A stretch of DNA of 45,378 bases. Origin: Chara braunii. Lineage: Eukaryota; Streptophyta; Charophyceae; Charales; Characeae. The DNA lies in the NCBI GenBank assembly GCA_003427395.1, contig BFEA01000179.1:2357285-2402662 (forward strand), read 5' to 3'. Below, in pieces: positions 35,208 through 45,239 of this stretch; position 1 is the stretch's first letter, and each line of letters begins with the position of its first letter. Made by a program: the position numbers and the translations under genes. The notes under the pieces are model-generated. The model saw only the letters and a program-made list of their open reading frames with translations, had not been told where the DNA came from and did no database searches.

Positions 35208-36087
35208 GTGAAAAAAAATGACAACTCAACGACGATGTCCCTAAAAAAATACAGGCAAGAGATGAGCACCCGACGCTCGCCTACATACGAGCGAAGAGAC
35301 GCCGGTGGGGATAGACGCAGAGACAACTGGAGAGACCAGTACGCCTGGGAACAAGCCTGGAGAAATATAGATAGGCCTCCAAAGAGGAGCACACCACCCA
35401 GACGGATCTACGATCCGCAAACGGGCGAGTCATACACTCTCTCTTACAAGAGGAGAGATCGGTACATCATCTCTCACACCAACCCTCGGAGTTGGAGACC
35501 AGACCGGTCATTTTCAAAGGATACGAAATCACAGAGTACCTCGAAAAGTGACAATTGCACGCATACCGCAGACAATGGTCTAAGAATTTGATTATAGACA
35601 GCTTCTTGTTAAATTCGGATCTGTCTCTGAGCCAGGTAATCAAAGAGGCACGACCAAAGGACAGGAGGTGGACTACCTACAAAGCTGGAAAACATTAGTT
35701 ATCCAATCTGAGTTCTCGAGTTCATGACCCAGGGCTAGGAGGAGAGTGTCCAAGCGTTTGGAAAACGACTCCAAAAGATATCTGACACCCTGATTGCCAA
35801 AGGGAAGCCGTCGGAGGTCGAGCGATGCACGATCTTTATCGGTCGATTGTGAAGTGGAAAGCAGAAAGGGAGTACTGAGACAACTACCTCATGACAAATT
35901 AGATTTTGCGGCGGTTCTTAAGTTGGCAATGAAGGTCGAAGCCGATGATGACAAGGAACTAGTCTGGAGAGGAATACGACGACGGGACCTCTCTCTCTAT
36001 CGTGAGTACGATACAAAGAGGTGTCCGAATTCTAATGACCAACCTTGGGCGGATCGACGGTATTTATTAGATGAAGTCCACAAATGA
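35208..36087 (+). pseudogene. gag-like retrotransposon fragment (plus)
   Basis: The first frame (35208-35591) is basic and Arg/Asp-rich (RRDAGGDRRRDNWRD, YAWEQAWR), like a gag N-terminus. A shift near 35510 leads to a frame reading FKGYEITEYLEKWQLHAY and SQVIKEARP. The pattern of a short FxGxxxxxFLxxxE-like start followed by helices is typical of Ty3/gypsy capsids. It continues with shifts to about 36087 (KLDFAAVLKLAMKVEADDD). No zinc knuckle was identified on this strand. Gag packages the element RNA in a cytoplasmic particle. The assignment rests on overall character and on neighbouring gypsy pieces. Confidence 0.45.
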
Positions 36088-36209
36088 GATGAGAGAGACG
36101 AGGAAAATGACGAGGCAGCTAGCCAAGCAAATGACTAACATCGAAACAAAGATAGGAATCCGCGAAGCGATCCGTTCCGAAGGCATCGAGAGTGTGGTCG
36201 ATTCATTTC

Positions 36210-36760
36210 CGACAGTGCTAAGTTTCCCGACTTGCCCTTGCCTTTCGACGGGCAACCCACTGTGTCGTGGATATCACTGTTACAGCACAAACAATTGTAG
36301 AATCTCGTGCGTAGCTTGTACTCACGTTCGGAGAGACCTTAATGGGACCATAGGGTTGGAGCTGTTGCACTGGCCCGGGGATGGATGCGGTGTTTGTCTT
36401 CGTCTTGCTACTTCCTCGTCCTTTGTCGGGGCGGCCACCATCCCGAGCGGTTGTGAATCTGTCCCTTTCATTGGCAGACACGGCCTCGCTAGAAGGGTCG
36501 GTTGGCATTGCCGCCGGGACCACGACCGCTTTTGGGCGATGCTGATCTCTGCTCTGCCTTATCGCAGACGAATGGTTGAGGTTCTTGGCCTCCTTGTTCG
36601 TGACAATGATCTGCGTGGCCTTGTCAAAAAGCCCAGTAGTTGTCGTCAGGGTATCCTCGCTGTGAGTCAAGGCGTTGAAGCCCATCTGAATGTCGAGGAT
36701 ACCCTGCTCTGTCAGATTCTTGTTTTCAATGTCCAGTTGAATGGGCTTCAACGGTTGAGG
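36210..36760 (-). pseudogene. gag fragment with intact CCHC zinc knuckle (minus)
   Basis: A minus-strand frame from 36751 downward is rich in Ser, Thr, Asp and Lys (NERDRFTTARDGG, KGRGSSKTKTN). A one-base shift near 36300 brings a CCHC zinc knuckle into frame: CLCCNSDIHDTVGC at 36252-36293, spacing C-x2-C-x4-H-x4-C, followed by basic residues (SKGKGK). Such knuckles bind RNA in retrotransposon Gag. It lies beyond the end of the minus-strand protease fragment at 37145, so it is probably a different insertion or a rearranged piece. Confidence 0.55.
36647..36753. repeat. interleaved inverted repeats (A-B-A'-B')
   Basis: CAGGGTATCCTCG at 36647 has a perfect reverse complement at 36694-36706. CGTTGAAGCCCAT at 36673-36685 has a perfect reverse complement at 36741-36753. 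The two pairs interleave, which in RNA would be a pseudoknot-type arrangement. They overlap the start of the minus-strand gag fragment. Confidence 0.85.
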
Positions 36761-36769
36761 TTCCCGTAT

Positions 36770-37144
36770 CCTCGCTCTTTCTTATGCTCAGTCAGATTTA
36801 TGTTTTCGATGTTCATTTTTGTTTTTCTCTTTGGTTAGGCATTATGGTTCTTTATCTCTCTTGCAATTTTTTCTTCAGATATCCTTTCTAACGTCGGTCG
36901 CTCTACTCTCTTGTGTTTCTTCGGTCAGCCCCCATAAGGGGTTGTCCCTTAAAAAAGGCACAGAAATCATCCCGCCGAATTTTTCATCCTCGTTCTTTGG
37001 ATAAGATTTTTCATCCACAATTATACGATTTCGTAAGTTTTCAACTTCGATTATGCCTCCTTCGTAAGTAGGGGTCTGTATCTCTTCTCACGGAATCTCA
37101 GCGCACGGCTAGCGAAAAAAGACAACATGTGTGCTCCAGTTACA
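36770..37144. other. no recognisable gene
   Basis: This is an AT-richer stretch between two minus-strand gypsy pieces. A CCCCATAAGGGG palindrome sits near 36930. The 3' part of the upstream element could continue here, but no pol motif is visible. Confidence 0.4.
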
Positions 37145-38548
37145 TCAGCAGCCGCCAAAGCTGCTATGTTCCTCGGATCTCGAGGCTCTGCTTTCCATGA
37201 CGATCCTGCCTCCGTCGGGACGCTCGATAGAGAGCATCTGACTCCCATCCGGCCGCTCTATTGTGACCAGGTGAACACGGCTCAGCCACGTCCGACCTAG
37301 CAGCAACTCTGAGCTATAGCCCTTGACAACAAAGATGGGCATCGTCGTACGTAGCCCTCCGACCTCGATGGTCGCCTTATGACAAACTTCGAAAATCTTC
37401 TGCTTCTGTCAACCGTCTCTATCTCGAATAGGAAAGATCTATCCAGCCCAACTCTAAATGTACGGCGAACTCCTCGTCTATATTGATGGCTGAGCTGCCA
37501 TTATCAATCACTCCTTGGAGAACTATTTCATCGTTGAGAATAGTCTCAATTGTCCCACTCCCTAGAATGTAAAACTTGTCAGGAGGCACACCATTCATCT
37601 CATCCAAGTATACTGTCACTGCGCGCTCGACTTTCGCACTCACTCCCGACACTGCCATTGTAGGCACCTCTGGTTTAGGGGTCATCTAGACGTCGTCTCC
37701 TGGAGAGATCCGATTCTTTCGCGTGATCATTTGGAGTTGGTCGTGTGTCGACCTAGACGTGGTCAAATCCTTTAGCATTGAGCATTGCATAGGTTGCCTC
37801 AGCGTGCGCCTAAGAGGCTCTGCTGTGTCTATATCATCTAAGAAGCTCCTCATCGTGAACTTTTTTGCTCCACGCTTTCGCGGCGTACGTATGACCATCT
37901 CTTTGAAGCCATCACAAAGTTGGTGTCAGCCTTCTTAGAAGAGGACCCCTTTGCAGATTTGGTTGTCACAACCCGTATAGGTGTGGTTGGCGATTCATCT
38001 TCCGAGGACAAAGTCATTCGCACGCTCTGACTCTTTGTTGCCTCCTTTCTCTTACTCGGTCGCACGCGCTTGGCTTCAACGTTTTTCTTCATCGGAGGGA
38101 ACATGGATACGTTGCCCAGGTCATCTGCCCATATGACATACTTGCGGTCATCAAGTACAACGAGTCAGAGTCCCTCGTCTATGGCTCGTCTGAGATCCGG
38201 ACAGTCTATCTTCACATGATCATCCGACCTGCAGTAAATGTAGGAGTGCCTAGGAGTAGGAGGTTTGTCCTCTACACCCCTAGTAGTTGGTCCCTTCGTA
38301 GCTCTAACGTCCTGATTTTGAAGGTCAGGTGATTTAGGATAGCCTGACAATTTTTGGGTAACCGGGTGAACTAGGATATCCTCCTCATTCGTAACGCCAA
38401 CAGGAGTCACCCCGTTGATCTCCTTCGCATTTCGTTCTTTTATAATTGTCACGGTAACGATCCCGACGGTTTCCGTCAGAATCCCACCGGCGAGAATGTC
38501 TTTTTGATCCCTTTGGTTGAAATTGTTCGGACTTCGGTATCCGTCCAC
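37145..38548 (-). pseudogene. Ty3/gypsy gag-protease remnant (minus)
   Basis: Reading right to left: a basic region (YRSPNNFNQRDQKD) leads to a CCHC-type knuckle at 38201-38242, read as YIYCRSDDHVKIDC, whose first Cys is Tyr. A TGA at 38165 interrupts the frame, which then continues (VVLDDRKYVIWADDLG) to about 37890. A shift leads to 37898-37419, with a TAG at 37686. That part contains a retropepsin-like centre, GVIDNGSSAINID, where D is kept but the usual D-S/T-G reads D-N-G. After another shift, LLGRTWL (about 37290) matches the C-terminal part of retropepsins. No reverse transcriptase follows. Gag binds RNA and the protease would process the polyprotein. The product is not functional. Confidence 0.75.
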
Positions 38549-38888
38549 ATTTCGATCATATCTTGGGCTGCAAGGATACTGTTCTAACCTTCCCCTTCCG
38601 CTAGGCGTCGGCCTCGCGGTACCATATCGATCTCATCATCCTTACGTCGCTAGGCGTCGTCATCTCTCTCTCTCGCACCATTGTCTGCGAGTGTGCGGGG
38701 GTTTTTATCCTCCTCCATTCTTCGCTAAAGGTCGGTGGTTCTGCGATCCCATAGTAGAGACTATGGAGACCCTGGCTTGCCCTTCGTTCCGAGGCACATG
38801 CGAAAGTCGATAGTCCTCTTCTATATTCTTACGAGGATACGTTGCCTGACTCCTTCCTCCGCTAGGTACTCATGCTCAAAGACAAGGA
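38549..38888. other. junction between divergent gypsy fragments
   Basis: Minus-strand reading shows short Arg/Asp-rich pieces that probably extend the gag upstream of 38548, broken by stops. CGCTAGGCGTCG occurs twice, near 38600 and 38648. No promoter or LTR edge is evident between the divergent fragments. Confidence 0.4.
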
Positions 38889-41230
38889 GTGTGTGCGGCA
38901 TCTTCTCTGTTCGGCAGCGGCGACTTATCGTCTTTAAGTGGTTCTTCACGGAATTCGATGCACAAATTCAACATAGAGGTCTTGGACCCGCTCACGTCGA
39001 GGGATTTCGCATGGCTTCCTGTCCGGACCACGGGCAGCTTGCCGGGACCGCAATGCGCAGTATTATGCGCTCATCTTCACACGTATTTATCCATCTATGC
39101 ACCACCAACTTCGCCGTTGGATGACGAAGCTGCGGTGGGGGACATCCTTGCGTACGTTACCAAGGTCACCCATGAGTTTCGCAAGCAACGGTACGATGAC
39201 AACAATGCACCGCTCCTCTATATCTGCATCCAAGTGGGGCATGCATCTTGCAACGCTTTGCTGCACAATGGAGCGACTCGCAATTTCATGAGCCACGCTT
39301 TTATGCAAAGGGCTGGTCTTGGCGCACAAGTTTGGAGGAAGGCAAACCCGGCGGCGATCAAGTTGGCGGACGGAATGACGCAACAACTTATCGACCGTTA
39401 CATTGAGGCCGTATCGGTGTATTTCGCACCTAATGCATGCGAACCGGTGACGTTCGACATTTTGAACGCGGACTTTGATATCATTTTGGGAATGCCTTGG
39501 CTTGCAAGTGCGGATAACACGGTGAACGTTCACCAACGACCTCTTACCATTCGGGACGCCTTCAGCCCCAGAGTGTCGTGTGCTATTCCTTTTTCTCACC
39601 TTTCGATCCGGTGCCAAGTGGTGACGGCCAAGTCGTTCCGGCCTACTTGCGCTTACGAGCAGCCCGACGAGATAAGACCTATGCTTCCTACGGACCGTCG
39701 AGATAGCCGATTCTTCCCGCACAGACTTGTCTTCGAACCCTCATGTGGTGCGGTTGCTTGATGTGTTTCGCGACAAGTACGCGAATTACTCCTCTCCTAG
39801 TCCGGCACCTTCTCACTACCGGATCCAAAAGGGGTACTTGCTTGTCCACACAGCGGGGAAGAGCCTTCTTTGCGTACCGAGTGACTCTCACTTGCGTATA
39901 CAGCTTCTTGGCGAGTTCCACGATGCTCCCACCACCGGACACTTTGGAATCAATCGAGCGACTGGCCGACTTCGTGAGCGCTTTTGGTGGCCCAGCCTTC
40001 TCGACGACATCACACGCTATTGCGAGTCATGCGAGGTTTGCCGACGCGGCAAATCCCTCGTACGGCGAGTTGTGACCATTACCGGTCCCCTCGCGCCGGA
40101 GGAAAGAGATTGCCATGGACATTATCAAGTCGTTCCCCAAGCACAAAACCGATATGGATGGTATTCTCACGGTGGTCGATCGACTCACCAAGTTCGCCAT
40201 GTTTTTGCCTTCCCGCTATCATGCCAAGGCATCGGAGTTGGTCGAGGTTCTTTACGCCGGTTGGATTCGAACCAAGGGTTACCCCAAGGAAATCGTCTGC
40301 AACCGCGACACTCGGTTCATGTCCGATTTTTGGTTGGCACTCATCAAACGATGGGGCTCATCTCTCAAGCCAAGTTCGGCTCGCCACCCCCAAACCGATG
40401 TTTAAACAGAGAGGGCGCTTTAAACCGCACAGATTCTCCTTCGCAATCTCATCCGTCCCGACCAAAAGGATTGGATGCCAGGTTGTCATACAACTCGTCC
40501 ATCCACCCAGATCCGGATCCTTCCAGTTCGAGCACGGCTTGCCGGTCACTTCTTCGTTGGACACAATCATTCCACGAGCGGCCGAGAGCAACGACCATCT
40601 TCTTTTTTTGCGTCGGATGCAAGAGCTACTTGTCAAGGCTCGCGACCAGATGGCTAACACGCAGCAACGCATAAGCCAACAAGCCAATCGCCAACGTGTT
40701 CCTTGTCCATTCCACGTTGGGAATCTCGTTTGGGTTTCCACCGCGGAGTTCAACCTCAAACAAGATATCTCTCACAAGCTCCTCCTGAAATAGATGGGCC
40801 CCTGGCCGATCGTGGCACCCACTGGGGATGCACCCGAAGGACCTTCCTTCATCATTCAGGTGCCCGCCCACTTGCCCGTTACCCGGTCTTTCATTGCTCC
40901 AAGTTCGCTCTTTACACGCCAGCGGAACATGACGATTTTCCCAGGCGAAAATCGCAAGACCCACCCTGTATGGACTGTTTTCAAGAGGTCGGCGACATCA
41001 TCTCCCAACGACGCTACGACAACAAGCCGACCAAATACTTGGTACACTTTGCGTACTGCACCCACAATGCTGACCGCTGGTTGACCCGTGTGAAACTCCA
41101 AGCAACAGCTCCAAATGTTCTCGCACGCTACGAACGAAAGATGCAAGACGAGCCCGTATCTTCGGCTCCACGTCGCACCAGCGTCCAGGTTCCACCTTCA
41201 GATTGTCAGCTTGCCTTCGACCCGGCTTGA
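38889..41230 (+). pseudogene. Ty3/gypsy protease-integrase-chromodomain remnant lacking RT and RNase H
   Basis: The first frame (38889-39761) carries a retropepsin-like domain: the active-site region reads LLHNGATRNF, with His where Asp is required, followed by DILNADFDIILGMPWL. The next frame (39727 to about 40100) is the integrase zinc-binding part (HDAPTTGHFG, CESCEVC). A third frame (40085-40405) is the catalytic core (MDIIKSFP, ILTVVDRLTKFA, then IVCNRDTRF with Asn at a catalytic Asp), with a TAA just before the TER that holds the Glu. The C-terminal part (about 40400-40793) has MQELLVKARDQM and GNLVWVS. A shifted frame ends with a chromodomain-like TKYLVHFAYC...LARYE (about 41010-41130). 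Reverse transcriptase and RNase H, normally between protease and integrase, are missing. This is a chromovirus-type, non-autonomous, dead copy. Confidence 0.88.
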
Positions 41231-41257
41231 CTTCGCAACATGCTGCGCCTACAAACA

Positions 41258-42180
41258 AGGGCCATTTTTCAGGCCCCCTATCGTTTCAGCCTGAAAGCCT
41301 GAAAACAAGGGCCTACAGGCCCTGTGTCGTTTCAGCCTGAAAGCCTGAAAACAAGGGCCTACAAACCCTGTGTCATTTCAGCCTAAAACAGGGCCCTCCA
41401 GGCCCTGAGTCGTTTCAGCCTCAGCCATTTTCAGGCCCTTATAAGACAGACCTGCCCTGAAACTTGAGCACCAGACCAGGGTTTTAGCACAGGCCATTTT
41501 GGGCCTGTTTTCAAGACAACCTTTGTTTGAGCTTCAACGCCAGGGTCTGGCATGTTTTGGCATTGGCAAGAGCAGCCTCCTGGACAGGCCAGCACTATAT
41601 AAGACTGGCCCGCCCTGCAGGCTGCAGGCAGTTCATAGGGACTTCCAAGTAGTACTAGCGTTACAAGTAGTCTTCGCGATTCGGCAGGAGGCAGGACGCA
41701 GTCTTCAGGATTGGTGTGAAGTTTGCTTGGGATGGCCTTATGGTTTTCTTATAAATAGAGGTGAAAAATGGGGGGTCGGCTATAGTAGTAGCGTTACAAG
41801 TAGTCTTGAGCGCTGGGCGCTAGTAGGAGCTAGAGTAGCATTGGAGAGAGAGAGATGGTTGGCGGAGGCCAGGGAGACTTACCTGTGGCGCCATAGCTCC
41901 AGTTTCGTCTTCAATGTACCTGCAACAAGGCGCCAGCTTCACAGGTTAGTACCGGACTGAGAGAGACAGAGAGAGTGTTTCTCTTCCTCTTCTAAGTCCA
42001 TCTCTCCCTCACCCTCTCGCTACCTGACCCCCTTCACACCTTGCAACGATGATGATGTATGTTGGATCTGCATTGCGACATTGACTGGGTTGATCATTGG
42101 TATCCTAGCATTCCGCTGCACTGTCTTCTACTATGTGAGAGAGGTCGGTCCTTGTTCTGGTTTGCACCATTACGGTATGC
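41258..42180 (+). repeat. LTR-like dispersed repeat, right copy (putative 3' LTR)
   Basis: It begins within 30 bases of the end of the integrase-chromodomain remnant and matches the repeat at 21727-22640. It starts with three 46-base units (CGTTTCAGCCTGAAAGCC... at 41282, 41328 and 41374). A unique section with a TATA box follows, then the blocks GTAGCATTGGAGAGAGAG (41835) and CTGCATTGCGACATTGAC (42068). The position fits a 3' LTR of the plus-strand gypsy element. A polypurine tract and TG...CA ends are not evident, so this remains a proposal. Confidence 0.55.
41596..41603 (+). promoter_or_regulatory. TATA box in the right LTR-like repeat
   Basis: TATATAAG, 60-200 bases downstream of the CAGCCTGAAA tandem units, is where an LTR promoter would be expected. 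The left copy lacks this section. Confidence 0.4.
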
Positions 42181-42414
42181 AACACTTTGGTATCTCCTCC
42201 TCTCACATGGGTGATGCATAATGGGATGCCGTGTCAGTCCCGGTCAAGTCAGGACTCATAGCCGAGTCTTCCACTGCGCTACAAAGTGCCATTTTGTATG
42301 TATCAGGATGAACACTGCTTGTTGAGATTCCACTACCACTGCATTGTCCATTCAGTCCTTTTTATCACAATTGCGGATCCTTGGCTGTACATACATTGCC
42401 CAACTGGGCATGTA

Positions 42415-42465
<51 letters not shown>

Positions 42466-44025
42466 AGAGCGAGCAGAGAGAGCATATTTGGCACCTGGCA
42501 TCTCGACATTGCGTGCCAAACCAACTGCAAGATACTGGATGGTTATGAACAGGAGCACTGAACTCACGGCATAGTCGGACTTTCCTGGATGTATCTGACG
42601 GGAATTACAGCCCGAGCTTCTGGCAGGGTTATTCAGGGAATTTCCATAGAAATTAGGCTTGCATTTATCTGTCAGGGAGGATGGTAGTTACATCCATTAC
42701 TCCTTTGTGGAACTCCAAAGGCATTCACGAGGAAAGGTATCACATCACTTCAAAAATGTATGACAAGGAAATAGCAAAACTTGGCAGAAAGCAAATCCCC
42801 TGATGATGTGAGGGTACATGCAACAGAGTTAATAGGAAGCTCCTATCAATCCTACGATACTCGGGAAAGAGTACGTTACATTACTCCCCTCTTCCCGCAA
42901 ATAGATCATACAGTCACCATACCTGTATTTGAGGCAGCTCTCAGTCTAGTCCCCGCAACAATCACTGTACGTTCTATTCGCGGGAAGACGGGAGCAGGGA
43001 CTGACCAGAGTTCATACAACCATGCCAGGAAAGGTCCCCTTACACGCAAGTTGAAACGGAGAGGACAGTTCACCAAAATGACATGCATCGGAAAACCAAC
43101 ATACATGAGTAGATACCCTTCGAAGAAACTTGGGGAGGGGGAACTTCCAGGAAACGGAAGGCAGGGGAGGGGCGGAGGGCGGAGGGGGGGGTTGCGGGGA
43201 TAGATATGTAAGCATTGATTCATCTCACAGCTTCTGCAGATGCCGAGAAACAAAAGTACATGGTGTCAATCCGTAAAGCTTTTAGTGCACTCTGCACTCT
43301 TTGAAGTTAAGAATGATAAAATCAACCATTTCAAAAGAAACATGGTGTAAAATAGACTGTTTCTCGCATGGCCCCACATCACACTACTCTCCTACATCAA
43401 CCACCGTGACGCATCAGCAATGCAAATCGGAAACGCCTTCAGCATGCTGGCCTCAGATATCAGGCACTCATCAATTACCACCGGGATGGCATCCACAAAT
43501 TACATGGTGACGGCTTCTGTGTGATGATCTCCCACTTCTCACACATGCTGAGGCCTGATGGATTCGAGCTTCAGTTGACAAAACTGTGTTGTAGCGATCA
43601 AGATACATAAGGAAACATGAAAGGAAACCAGGAATCAAACAAACCTATCATTCATACCTGACTCAACCTGCATTGGCACAAAGAATGAGGATGTCTGTCG
43701 AACAGAAAGCCAGCAAAAGCAAACAACAATAAACACAACAAGCATCCTCACCAGTGGGTAGGGCCCAGCAGCAGCCAGATCTCATGGAACCTTACACCAC
43801 ATCCACTCCTTCCTTGCCCCTCCCCACCTAACCACATACAACATCGATGAATATTCCGGGAAGAATATTCCCTCCACTCGCCTCACACATCAGAATCCAG
43901 AGAACCAGCACGGTATTGAACTTATTATAGCCTTGCTTGAACACAACCAGAGTGCAGTGACTCCAGTTATTACGGTGGAAAAAACTGGCTGCAGCAGCAA
44001 AACAAAAGTTCGAACAGAAACAGCT
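42181..44025. other. unassigned flank downstream of the AsnRS exon
   Basis: I see no second gene. A 140-codon open frame at 42781-43203 (plus) is unrecognised and ends in a G-rich run. Sequence near 44025 and below probably includes the AsnRS 3' untranslated region on the minus strand. Its end was not located. Confidence 0.4.
42419..42464 (+). repeat. (GA)n microsatellite
   Basis: About 46 bases of uninterrupted GA dinucleotides. Confidence 0.95.
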
Positions 44026-44209
44026 TCACAGGTCCGCATGGCGCGGGAAACGTGGGAAAGGAATCACATCGCGGATATTCTCCATGCCAGTTACAAACAG
44101 GATCATTCGCTCAAACCCGAGCCCAAAGCCCGAGTGCTTCACAGTACCGTATTTCCTCAAGTCCAAGTACCACTGGTATGGCTCAATCGGCAGATTCATC
44201 TCGTGCAGC
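44026..44209 (-). CDS. asparaginyl-tRNA synthetase, last coding exon (partial)
   Basis: Asparagine-tRNA ligase charges tRNA-Asn with asparagine using ATP; this form would act in the cytosol. The exon reads [18 protein letters not shown], then GFGLGFERM (class II motif 3 with its ATP-binding Arg), then [11 protein letters not shown], and ends HADL followed by TGA at 44026. This is the typical C-terminus of AsnRS, and ending in ADL resembles plant cytosolic forms. On the minus strand the exon is preceded by a pyrimidine tract and CAG (TTTTTCCAG, AG at 44210-44211), a good intron acceptor. The first exon base is the third position of a split codon. About 60 of an expected 550 or so residues are present. 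The exon is intact and free of stops, unlike every other coding segment in the window. Upstream exons were not recognised before the window ends. Confidence 0.9.
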
Positions 44210-45052
44210 CTGGAAAAACAATGAGATATAAAACAATCCGATTGCGATGTTAACCGGACAAGCCACTGAGAGGATGAGAAGGGTGGCATCACAGCGGGAA
44301 CTGGGTTGAACATATACAGCAGACATGAGCGACAAAAGGCGGGGAACAAAGAAACACACGAAGACCCAGCATGAGCCGGCAAGTGCAAATGGATCCCTGT
44401 CTAAAAAGATCACAACAACAGTCCACAACGAACAACAACAAGAACACTAGCCCAAACTCTTGTAGTAGATATTTCGAACCAAAACAGAAGTGGGCATGGT
44501 CCTTAGACAAACAAGGTGGAAGCATCCACATGACATGCCATTCGCCAATACTTCCACCAATGCTCCTCTATTTCCTCTTTGGTCATCTCCTCTTTCTTCC
44601 AGCACTCTTCCTTACCCTCCACCTGGCCTTGGTTGTTGTTCCTTCTTGTCCTGTTCTCTTCATCCTTACCCTTCTCCTCCTCCTACTGCTCCCACGTCAT
44701 TATCAGCATCACCTTCTCCTTCCTCCTCTCGTCCAGTTCTTTTCATTGTTATGTCGTGGGATCCGAGTGACACCCAAAGTGCCGCCGCTTACTGTTAAAA
44801 CATACCGCATCACTATGTGACTTTGCCTAGGGCTCATAGTTTGAAGCTAAGAAAAACGGAAAGAAAAAAAATAATTATACACACAGGCCCTAGATTAAGC
44901 CCCCTGTAATTGCCGTCACCTCCATGAAGCCCGGACATGGTTTCCTGAAACAAGACGACATGTAGGTTCCATTAGACATGCACAACGTACATTGATCCCG
45001 AGCTGGCAAGGTGAAAATTCCACCCCAACTTTCCGACTTGTGCCTGAGTGGG

Positions 45053-45150
45053 GATCCGGGCCGCCCGGGTGACTGGCAGGGGCCCGGGGGAGGTCCCGGG
45101 CGGCCTGGTCGGGCAGGGCACCCGGTTGGGGGCCGGCCCCCCCCAGCGCA
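45053..45150. repeat. GC-rich partly palindromic block
   Basis: ATCCGGGCCGCCCGGGT near 45055 and GGTCCCGGGCGGCC near 45100 are partly complementary. The phrase ATCCGGGCCGCCCGGG also occurs at about 13611, so it is a dispersed repeat end rather than part of the AsnRS gene. Confidence 0.6.
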
Positions 45151-45178
45151 CTCCCCTGTCGGGGGATTTCGGACCCCC

Positions 45179-45180
<2 letters not shown>

Positions 45181-45216
<36 letters not shown>

Positions 45217-45239
45217 TGTGTGTGTGTGTGTGTGTGTGT
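45181..45239 (+). repeat. (TG)n microsatellite
   Basis: About 59 bases of TG dinucleotides with one GA interruption. Confidence 0.95.

Noticed and set aside
41258-42180. Firm call of a 3' LTR
   Set aside because: Kept only as LTR-like because no polypurine tract, TG...CA ends or target duplication could be shown.
42781-43203. 140-codon open frame on the plus strand
   Set aside because: No domain recognised; it overlaps antisense frames and ends in a G-rich simple stretch.
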